The notes beneath the pieces are model-generated. The model was not told the DNA's origin and ran no database searches. It saw only the letters and a list, made by a program, of their open reading frames with translations. This document shows, in pieces, positions 1-7,458 of a stretch of 14,680 bases of DNA. The DNA comes from Russula earlei (Eukaryota; Basidiomycota; Agaricomycetes; Russulales; Russulaceae), in NCBI GenBank assembly GCA_025769875.1, contig JAGFNK010001118.1:1-14680 (forward strand), in the 5' to 3' direction. Position 1 is the stretch's first letter; each line of letters begins with the position of its first letter. Position numbers and translations under genes: made by a program.

Positions 1-71
1 GCCTAAGGCACGTCCACTTATAGTCGACTTAGCAGACAATAAAAGAGTAAAATAATCGAAGTGCTCTCTCC

Positions 72-268
72 TGTGATAAATTATATTACCTAAGTAATGA
101 AATAAGTAGAGCTTGAAAAATGCCAAAGAGGTTACTACTCATTCTGTCTGGCACAACCTTACCCTAGCTGGCTAAAAGTTGTGCTGGAATGAGTAGAATG
201 TCCTCATTGAACCTTTTTGCTCGTGCTCTACTTATGTCATTACGTATGTAATATAATTTATTGTCACA
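72..268. mobile_element. MITE-like foldback element upstream of allantoinase
   Basis: Two arms are inverted copies of each other. Left arm 76-112 pairs with right arm 225-261 with only a few mismatches; both read ATAAATTATATTAC at the outer end and AAGTAGAGC at the inner end. Pairing resumes nearer the centre (134-157 against 178-197, shared CTACTCATTC and GCACAAC), leaving a loop of about 20 nt. The whole unit is therefore one long imperfect hairpin without coding capacity, as expected of a miniature inverted-repeat element. A clear target-site duplication was not found, so the ends are approximate. It ends about 115 bp before the allantoinase ATG. Confidence 0.7.
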
Positions 269-381
269 ACAGAGCCTACTCAGCGCTCCTCAGCGCTCAG
301 CGCTCAGAATATTTAACCTTGACTTAAGCGGACTCAACTTATCCCCTCATTTCTATCGGACTCACACTCACAACTCACGCG
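269..381 (+). promoter_or_regulatory. Proximal promoter / 5' UTR of allantoinase
   Basis: This stretch lies between the foldback element and the ATG at 382. It holds a cluster of CAGCGCTC units at 281-306, each with the palindrome AGCGCT, an AT-rich patch AATATTTAA near 308, and a C/T-rich run just before the ATG, typical of fungal core promoters. CTATCG near 353 is a reverse-strand match to HGATAR, and TGATAA at 74-79 is another, inside the foldback. HGATAR sites bind nitrogen-regulatory GATA factors (AreA/NIT2 type), which control ureide catabolism in fungi. The motif matches are short, so regulation is inference. Confidence 0.35.
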
Positions 382-2049
382 ATGAGCGCCAAGAATGGTC
401 CTAGAGTCTATACTGGCAATCACGTCCTACTACCCGGATCTCAGGTGCCTCAACCAGCGACAGTTCTAATCTCCACCAAGTCCGGAAAGATAATCGACGT
501 CCGTGAGGGTAGAGCGGACTGCGCGGACATCGTAGGTGACGACGAGGATCGCTGGGTAGACCTCGGCGACAAATATCTACTTCCTGGCCTTGTCGAGTAA
601 GTCCTCAGTCGGTCAATCGACTCTTGACTCGTGTGCCGACGTGTGCCCTGTGCGGCGTGTACAGCGCACACGTGCACCTCAACGAACCCGGACGCACCGA
701 CTGGGAGGGCTTCTGGACGGGCACGCGCGCGGCGGCGTCTGGGGGCATCACCACCGTCGTGGACATGCCCCTCAACTCAATCCCACCGACGACCACGATC
801 GGAAACCTTGCCGCCAAACGCAGTGCGGCGCACGCGCAGTGCTGGACAGACGTTGCATTCTGGGGCGGCGTCATCCCAGGCAATCAAGTACGCGACTTGA
901 TGCATGCTATCTGGCCAACGAGCGTGAAATTCGATTTGTTAGGACGAATTGGGTCCTTTGGTCGACGCCGGTGTCAAGGGATTCAAATGCTTCATGATCG
1001 AAAGCGGTGTCGATGTAGGTATCATGCATGTTTAAGCCGATTCCGTGGCGATTATCCAGGTAGGAATTCCCATGTGTCTCCAAAAGCGATCTTCGGCCGG
1101 CCATGTCCACGCTCAAGGTATGAGAAGGTCTACCTTTGTTTGCTCGCCCCAACTTGAACTGACAAGGACACAGAACTCGGGATCAGTGCTCTTGTTCCAC
1201 GCAGAAGTAGATGACCATCCGTCGCCGATCGGCGACTCGGAAGTTCCAACGCTCTACAGCACCTTTCTAAAGTCGCGTCCAGAACGTTTCGAGGTCGACG
1301 CCATCTCGCGGATCGTCCGCCTGCAGGAGGAATATCCCACCCTCCGTTGTCACATCGTCCATCTCTCAGCGGCGCACGCCCTTCCGATCATCCGCAGCGC
1401 CAAGGCCGCCGGACACAAGCTCACCGTCGAGACGTGCTTCCACTACCTTTGCCTCGCGTCCGACTCGATCCCCGACGCGCGCCCCGAGTTCAAATGCTGC
1501 CCGCCGATCCGGGATGCCCCGAATCGCGAGGCGTTGTGGGCCGCCTTGCTCGACGGCACGATCGACTGCGTCGTCTCGGATCACAGCCCTTGCGTCGCGG
1601 AGCTGAAAGGGTTGGACGGAGGCGACATCATGGGCGCGTGGGGTGGCATAAGTACGCTCGGGATTGGGCTCAGTCTGTTGTGGACGGAGGGACGGAAACG
1701 TGGCGTGCCTATCGGGACGATGGTGGGATGGGTGAGTGAGAACACCGCGAACCATGCCGGCCTTGGGGATAGGAAGGGCAAGATCGCAGTGGGGTATGAC
1801 GCCGACTTGGTGATTTGGGACCCGGACATGCGATATACTGTGAGGAGACCCCTTTTTTAAGATCATTGGATGACGATTGATTGTGATCAGGTCACGAAAG
1901 AAACGCTTCAGTTCAAGAACAAGCTGACACCATACGAAGGTATGGTGCTCTCCGGGCGAGTTGATCAGACGATACTTCGCGGGAGTCCAATCTATAATGG
2001 AATCTCAGATACGTTCTTTGAGTCGGAGCCGTCGGGAGTGCTTTTGTGA
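382..2049 (+). CDS. Allantoinase (six exons, intact)
   Basis: Allantoinase hydrolyses allantoin to allantoate in purine/ureide catabolism; it belongs to the cyclic amidohydrolase family. Exons inferred from splice signals and frame: 382-596, 665-887, 943-1014, 1064-1117, 1174-1839, 1891-2049. They join in frame to 462 codons, the usual family length (about 450-470). The expected metal ligands are present: HxH at about H74/H76 in AHVHLNEPG, the carboxylatable lysine about K161 in GVKGFKCF, H197 in [10 protein letters not shown]251 in HIVHLSAAH and D324 in VVSDHSPC. The C-terminal part contains [10 protein letters not shown] and [11 protein letters not shown], also family hallmarks. Introns are 50-68 nt with GT...AG ends. 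Without splicing the frame is broken, so this is not a single-exon gene. The segment from 898 onward is duplicated at 7459; this is the only copy with exons 1 and 2. Function is assigned by family recognition. Exon 4 (18 codons) was chosen to restore the family reading [18 protein letters not shown]. Confidence 0.92.
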
Positions 2050-2740
2050 AGACTTTCAAGCAATGGTCCCCGTAGGGTTGCATTGGAGACAAAGGAGTCT
2101 TATTGTCAGTAAATAGTGGATGTTGTGCGATCTGTAGTATGGCCCAGGAAAGATATATTACAGGAAGAGGAGTACACATCAGAATCAGGTACATACGGTG
2201 GCTGGATAAGCGGGCGTACAGCACGACTCGCTACCTGCACATCTTCGAACCCTCCCCCGCAGACCATTTTGTCCTCTCCGTCACTTCTTTTTCCCTTTCT
2301 TCTTCATCACTCCTCCGGTCGAAGTAGCGGGTGCACCAGGCAAATTGGAACCCTGCAGGATGGGCGAGGCGGTCGCGGCTTGCGAAGAAGCCAAAAGGGT
2401 CGCCGGAGCCACGACTGGCGTGGCGGCGGGAGGCGGCTGACGAATGTTCATCATCTCCTGGATCAGAGAGCGATTGAGCGCCTCGAAGCGGCCAAGGAAG
2501 ATGGACGAATGAGTTTTGAATTTAAGACACTTTTTAATTGGCGGAGGCGGCAGTCGGTCAAGGAGACATCGGGAAAGGGATGGGAGCCCACGCACTGTCA
2601 CGTCGTCGGTGATCTTGAGGACCAGTTAACCCTCCAAAGATCTCCATTTTATGCTGTACCGGGTCTCCCGAGGCCGTCAGCTTTAAAGGTCGTTCGTTCG
2701 CACCCAGCCGTGGGTGTGGGTGGGGGGAGGGAACGATACC
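898..2740. repeat. Direct duplication, left copy (allantoinase 3' + SRP9 3')
   Basis: This segment matches 7459-9833 in the same orientation over its whole length apart from indels. It starts inside allantoinase intron 2 (TGATGCATGC) and ends at the 5' splice site of SRP9 intron 1 (read as GATACC on the + strand). To its left the allantoinase gene continues to its own start. To its right SRP9 exon 1 is missing and unrelated mobile-element sequence begins. Aligned by eye, the flanking parts differ by several percent, while 1264-1742 is identical to the other copy apart from one inserted base there. Confidence 0.9.
2281..2664 (-). pseudogene. SRP9 pseudogene (lacks exon 1, internal stop)
   Basis: On the reverse strand, 2596-2664 and 2281-2529 correspond to exons 2 and 3 of the SRP9 gene at 9347-9904. 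Exon 3 reads CLKFKTHSSIFLGRFEALNR and continues through a Pro/Ala-rich tail to the stop after MKKKGKKK. Exon 2 carries an in-frame TAA where the other copy has a lysine codon (GGT AAA CTG against GGT TAA CTG). Exon 1, with the start codon, is absent: similarity stops exactly at the splice donor of intron 1 (about 2740) and transposon-related sequence follows. Two exon-2 changes against the other copy, at 2652 and about 2636, are CpG to TpG or CpA. It cannot encode SRP9. Its tail is open in frame, which supports the tail being a genuine part of the ancestral gene. Confidence 0.82.
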
Positions 2741-2835
2741 TGATACCGCGTGCCCAAATGGGCAGAAGTGCAATAAAGGGAAAGGCCGAGAATGGTAAAT
2801 TTTCGAATCGTCTTGTAGTATTGGTATTGTAGCTA
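2741..2835. other. Short unassigned stretch before the transposon end
   Basis: About 95 bp between the end of the duplicated segment and the transposon terminus. It begins with TGAT, repeated where the second copy starts (7459-7462), and has a small imperfect palindrome TGCCCAAATGGGCA near 2752. No coding signal was seen. Confidence 0.4.
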
Positions 2836-2911
2836 CAGTCAACTCTCTCATAACCCATAGTGGTCCATGGATGCCCAAAACTATGGGTTATTACAGAGTA
2901 TGGGTTTTGAG
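2836..2911. mobile_element. Terminal/subterminal repeat of pogo/Tigger-like transposon
   Basis: CAGTCAACTCTCTCATAACC begins directly after a TA dinucleotide (2834-2835). Tigger/pogo elements characteristically insert at TA and start with CAGT- or CAGG-type termini, and this end lies on the 3' side of the transposase relic at 3012-4759. A subterminal hairpin pairs TAACCCATAG (2851-2860) with CTATGGGTTA (2881-2890), and TATGGGTTTTGAGAGA follows near 2898. The matching terminus expected beyond 5500 was not found, so the element appears truncated or has lost its other end. Confidence 0.55.
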
Positions 2912-3011
2912 AGATGTGCATACAGAGACCCCAAATTCCATGTTCTAGCTTGTATATACAATCAGCTATGTTACTTTGATGTAAAATAATAAGTTATTGC
3001 TGTATCTCGCA

Positions 3012-4759
3012 TCATTTGGGCCTGATCAAGGCAGGATCTGGCGACCAAAGCCTGCCAGAGCTGCTTCCAGCTGATCGGGCAAATGGCTTATTAATATTGA
3101 TAAGATATTTTTGTAAGGCAAGTGACGCAGTGATGGCCTCCTCTCGAGTTGGCCTCTTGTCCACGCTGCCATCATCTTCATAATCAAAGTTTTTTTGCTC
3201 GTGACCCTGCATGACTGCCTCAAAGATATCAATATCTGATACTTCCTCAATAAGATCCTGCTCCCCCTTGGGATTCAATAGCTCTCCAAGATCCATCATG
3301 TTCCTTGGCTGCAGGATACCCCTACTCTCCAATTGGGCAAACAAGTCAACAAGATCCTGTTCAGCATGAGCCATATGGTTGATTTCAGCTGGCTGGTAAC
3401 TGTTGAGAAGTGTGAAGATAGGAACTGAGGGTGTTGGAATGTCTGCATGGATGCAGGAGTGAAGTTGGAAGAATTCCAACTTTGTGCCAACAATTTCGGA
3501 TTGTCTCAGCAGAGACTTCACTCCAGGCAATTTCCGTGAGATGCATTGCTTCAAGTTGATCAATTTCATAAATTAGTGATGGGGTGATATTGCCATCATA
3601 ACGATTGATAGCCTGGTTGATAAATTTGCTGCGATAATGAGCCTTGAAGCATTGGATATCCCAGCATCTGCAGGCTGGAAATGGGCAGTGAGATTTGGTG
3701 AAAATTTCTTGACACAAATGTTTTTGAGGCCATTTGGTGGGACATGGCCACTAAAGTTGTCTTGAAGTAACAGAATGTGCCGATTCTGTCTCATTAGTTG
3801 TGATCCCATTCTGTGATCCATTCTTGATATATTATATTTTGTTGTCATCCATGCTTTTGTATTGCTGCGATAATAAAAGCCAAGCTCAGAACCTGACTTC
3901 TTTTGGAATGCACGTGGTTTAGCTGCTTTTCTGATGATAAGGAGTGGGAGCTTCTCTGCTGCCACTGGCATTGACTGCAATCACATATGTTAATCTTTTC
4001 TTGTTCCCTTTGACACCAGGTGCAGCTGTTTCCATGAGCCCACGATCTGGTGGCATTCTAACCAAAGGACCAAAGTAAGAATTGGTTTGATGGATCAGAT
4101 TTTCGAAATGCATGCATAAAATAACCCAGTCTCATCCATATTGAAGATATCTGATAACTTATATCCAGGAATTTTCAATGAGAACTTGAAGATGCTTGCG
4201 CTTGCATTAATCATCTTGCTTTGCTGACCCTGCTTCTCCATGGCATTTAAATGCCTTTTAATCCACATCGTTTTTTGAAGGTAGTAAGCCACCCATCACT
4301 GAGTGTAAGCCTTTGATCTTCAGGGATCTTGGCCAGGTCTGACAAATCATCACCATTTCTCAGCGCAAGATGTCTCCGGTCAAGATTACTCCATTCAATT
4401 TTGCCCCAGCCACCCAGAGTTCAAGCATCGCAGTGACCTGTGGATGAACTGTTTGCTTGACCCTGTTTTGCTTGTAGAGCAGTTCCAAGTCCACCAGATT
4501 CCACATCGGCCCACTGTCCTCGCCATTTGGATTCATCTTTTGCACAAGCTGAGATTGTTGGCTGCTTCAATTGTAAGTTTGGATATATTTTATCCCAATG
4601 TTGTGCTGTTTTCGACTGATTTTTCTCATTGCTTTTGTGGTGCCAGTCCAAAATTTCAATGCGTTGTGCCAATGTGGCATTCTCTTTCTTTGTGAATATC
4701 AGATTATTGTCCACTTTGGACTTCTTTGCATTGCCTCCACCCTTTACTGCTCTCGTCAT
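3012..4759 (-). pseudogene. pogo/Tigger-like transposase relic (HTH_CENPB + DDE_1)
   Basis: Reverse-strand reading frames in consecutive order give a recognisable Tc1/mariner-superfamily transposase of the pogo/Tigger branch, broken by several frameshifts. The N-terminus (from 4759) has a basic segment and a CENP-B-type helix-turn-helix: LAQRIEILDWHHKS then NLQLKQPTIS. About 4440 gives HPQVTAMLELWVAGAKLNG. The first catalytic Asp is in DIFNMDETGLFYA (near 4125), the second in LLLQDNFSGHVP (near 3760), and the third in HFQPADAGI (near 3675). The C-terminal part (3569-3012) is acidic, a common feature of these proteins. Frames change near 4420-4290, 4110, 3980, 3680 and 3560, so no complete transposase can be made. 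Product identity rests on motif recognition. The element is probably inactive. Confidence 0.85.
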
Positions 4760-5481
4760 TCCCTATTCCCGGAGTCAGTTCTCAGAGGTGTGTGGCCTCC
4801 AGATGGTACGCTCACGTTTCCTTTTGTTCCTGATTTGGGTCCCTTGCTGACTTTTGCCACTGCACTACCACACCCTCTCAGTTTCTCCACCATCCTCTTC
4901 TGTTCTGAAGTAAGCTGTGCCAATCCCAGTTCAAAGTCCAGGGATCCTTCAAGAATTGCAATGATGGCCTCTTCGTCAACATAATTTGCATCATTGTCCA
5001 ACCAAGCTTCCTCCTCCTCGGAAATCTGCTCCTTTCGCTGCAGGCATTCTAGAAGGTGTGTTCTGCACCTTTCAACACCTTTTTTGAGCTCAGAAAGGCC
5101 AGATTTTAAGACGTCAAGAGGATTTTTGGGCATGGAGGATTGGCTTTTGGGTGGCACTGTGGAATCCTGCTGCCTGCTGGCTTTGGAATCATGCATGCTG
5201 CCCATGCCGCCCCTTGTACCTTTCAGCTGCTCTTTGGCTGCACTCTTGAATCTCGAGTGTTCTGCCCCTCCTGCTGCAAACATCAGAAAAGGGCTGCCAG
5301 GTTGTGCTCCAAAAATCCAAACTATGGCTTGGAGTGGCTGCCAGGGGCATGTGTAGATGCGTGTTTTCCTTTCATACTTCCGAGGCCCTGAGCATTGAAG
5401 GCTCCAGCACTCCCAGAACAAATTGCGCGTGTCCCTCACCATGGGCCGCTGCCACTGGCAGCCATGAGCCAGCCACATCAC
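4756..5481 (-). CDS. Unknown ORF overlapping transposase start by ATGA
   Basis: A reverse-strand ORF of 241 codons that I do not recognise. The N-terminal third is rich in Trp/Cys and may not be native (see the competing frame at 5372-5581). From about residue 95 the protein is Lys/Ser-rich, then forms a helical, charged region: VLKSGLSELKKGVERCRTHL, an acidic EEEEAWLDNDANYVDEEA, then LTSEQKRMVEKL. It ends with a basic Gly/Ser-rich tail. The stop codon overlaps the transposase ATG in an ATGA arrangement (4756-4759), suggesting an accessory ORF of the same transposon or a frameshifted N-terminal extension of the transposase. No signal peptide or membrane segment was seen. The start at 5481 is the first Met in frame and is uncertain. 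Confidence 0.4.
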   Translation of the reverse strand: MMWLAHGCQWQRPMVRDTRNLFWECWSLQCSGPRKYERKTRIYTCPWQPLQAIVWIFGAQPGSPFLMFAAGGAEHSRFKSAAKEQLKGTRGGMGSMHDSKASRQQDSTVPPKSQSSMPKNPLDVLKSGLSELKKGVERCRTHLLECLQRKEQISEEEEAWLDNDANYVDEEAIIAILEGSLDFELGLAQLTSEQKRMVEKLRGCGSAVAKVSKGPKSGTKGNVSVPSGGHTPLRTDSGNRE

Positions 5482-5581
5482 AAAGGAACACCGAGTCCTG
5501 CGTCACCAAGTTGTCCACAACCTCAACAAGCACAGCATGTGCCTCGAATTGCCCACTGTCATTCTCCTTGAAGAGGGGCCA
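5372..5581 (-). pseudogene. Coding-like frame, possible displaced N-terminus of the 4756-5481 ORF
   Basis: A reverse-strand open frame of 69 codons without a good ATG overlaps the 5' end of the 4756-5481 ORF in another frame. Its composition looks more protein-like than the overlapping frame: FEAHAVLVEVVDNLVTQDSV followed by AGSWLPVAAAHGEGHAQFVL, ending LRASEV at a TGA. One frameshift near 5380-5400 would join it to the downstream charged region. No family was recognised. I infer that it is a broken fragment of a mobile-element-borne gene. Confidence 0.35.
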
Positions 5582-6749
5582 TCACCACCATCAAGCCTGG
5601 CCTTGAGTGACAAGTCACTTGAATGTTCCCACAATCAGGATTTTTGCACTTGACTGGTGTGCATTTTCGTTTTCATTTTCACAAGTTCTTACCCCTTCTC
5701 TTTTCTTCCCTCTTCCTCCCCTAAGTTTACAGTGACATCATAGTCATCACCGCAATGGCCATGACTATGGCTGCGACCACACGGCGAAACATGCTGGGTT
5801 CAAGGAGAAGGGGGCGTGGAGAGCATAGCGCCAGATGCGGCTACCGACGTGCGTTTTCATTTTCATTTTTGCGCATTCCCCTCTCACTCTCATTCCCCTC
5901 TTCCTAGGAGCGCGACAGCACAACATGGTACATCCCCAAGTTCTGGCATTCCCTTTCACTCTTTTTACTCCTTTTCTGCTTTGTTTGATTCAGATTGAAA
6001 TTGAAAGTTCCGAAAACCAAGAAAACCAGTTTCATTCCACAATAATTCGACTCTCCCATCCTCGAAAAGAATGCACACGCATGACTCCATCGGACACATG
6101 CACCAAAACCGGACCAAGCGCATCAGCCAGACAGACAGGTAATGCACCATTTCTGTCAAAGTCCGAATTCTATGCAAAAAATCATAAAAAATAGCCCATT
6201 GGAACCGGAATGAAAACTAGCTTCTAAATGGAGGGTACTGAGAATGAAAAATAGAAATGTCGGAGATGTCAAAATTAGTATGTGGTGTGGTGTGTCCAGG
6301 GACGCGCAGGTGAGTAAGTAAGAGTGAAACAATTGGACCAAGGAAGTGAGCATTGACCAGGGACCTAGATGAGTCAAAACAAGAAACCACTAGGCGCAAC
6401 TCTGAGGAAATGGGTCAAGGGTCCATCCAAAGAGGGCTTCCGAGACGCGGGCAGTCAGATTAGGAGAGGACACAATACACACAGATCGCATTTTTCATGC
6501 TAGGTATTTATACTAAAATGAATCGTCAAGATTCTGGAAGAACTAAACAGTTTATATACAGGAGGGAGGAGAGAGGAAATAGGGAAACATGTGTAGTGAC
6601 ATCAGTAAGAGACTAAACGACTAGAGCAGAAATTAAGATCAAACAGATCTTAACATTTTTTGGGTTGACATATTTACAATAATGCGATGCATGAGGAGAG
6701 GGCAACAAATCAATCAGTTGTTTTAATATAATTTGTAATCTGAGCTGAG
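5582..6749. other. Non-coding stretch, mobile-element debris, no gene recognised
   Basis: About 1.2 kb with only short open frames and no recognisable domain. It contains a 21-bp direct repeat at 5659-5679 and 5849-5869 differing at two positions, both CpG-type (GTGCATTTTCG against GTGCGTTTTCA). On the reverse strand there are two TATA-like motifs (TATATAAAC near 6553 and TATAAATACC near 6514) and a perfect inverted repeat TTAAGATC-N5-GATCTTAA at 6633-6653, immediately followed by CATTTTTT. Read on the reverse strand this resembles the start of an LTR (TGTTAAGATC), but no second boundary was found. It could be LTR remnant, promoter of the element, or both. Confidence 0.35.
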
Positions 6750-7419
6750 TCAATTCAGTGGTCAATACTATCACCTATGGGGAATTCGCCATTCCACTAC
6801 CATCTCACCGATTTCATTTTCCCCTGTATCTGCTCAAACAACCCCATTTAAAACTTTGTAGTTATATGATTGAGTGCCATTAATGTCATTCTAGCAAAGA
6901 AAAATGGAGGTCCATTGAGTGGTTTTCGAGTAGTATTTTGGCTGGGGGTCACGCCTGCATCACGCCTTCTGTCATGGTGGAGTGTGGAGTTTGATTCCAG
7001 CTGGGTGATCACCATATGCTGACTCGGAGGGATCTGGGTCACCACTGCTGTTTTATCCTCTTAATGCCATGTTACAGGCAGTCCAATCGGCCAGCACAAG
7101 ACCATACATATGAGCAGCGGCTACAGGCAGCTATAACAATGATATATATTGATCTTTTACTTTTACTCATGCAGCACTGGCCCATGATGTGAGCACCATG
7201 TTCCGTACATAGCAAGTCCTGGATTTCACTCGATAATGCTACTCCATTACAACTGTTTTCCCTAGTCCCCAATAAATACATTCATCCCAGGCGGACTTTA
7301 ATTTGGCATGTGTTACATGTCTGTTACTTTCGTGACATTTGTGACTGGCGAGATGGTAGTGGAATGGCGAGTTCCCCATAGGTGATAGTATATTTCACCT
7401 TTATTGACAACTGAGTTGA
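6750..7419. mobile_element. Inverted-repeat element (~670 bp, non-autonomous)
   Basis: Arm 6750-6809 and arm 7347-7419 are inverted copies. The core ACTATCACCTATGGGGAA (6767-6784) followed by CGCCATTCCACTACCATCTC is matched by its reverse complement at 7350-7390 with very few mismatches. The right arm has about 11 extra bases (around 7391-7401), after which pairing resumes (TTGACAACTGAGTTGA at 7404-7419). The interior of about 540 bp has no convincing ORF. It includes a pol III B-box-like GTTTGATTC at 6989-6997 and an A-box-like TGGCTGGGGG near 6939. The architecture fits a non-autonomous DNA transposon, perhaps with a SINE-like internal part. No target-site duplication was identified. Confidence 0.6.
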
Positions 7420-7458
7420 GTTTTAGTGGACTGGACTTATCAATTCCTGTCCATCGTG

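Noticed and set aside
281..307. CAGCGCTC repeats as a CRISPR-like or satellite array
   Set aside because: Only about three units with no regular spacers; kept as a small promoter repeat.
1045..1860. Single long ORF of 271 codons as a complete gene
   Set aside because: It reads through introns 4 and 5; the family sequence and frame show it is mainly exon 5 of the spliced allantoinase, and its first part is intron and out-of-frame exon.
1366..1866. 166-codon reverse-strand ORF opposite allantoinase exon 5
   Set aside because: It is a shadow of the GC-rich exon on the other strand, reproduced in part in copy 2.
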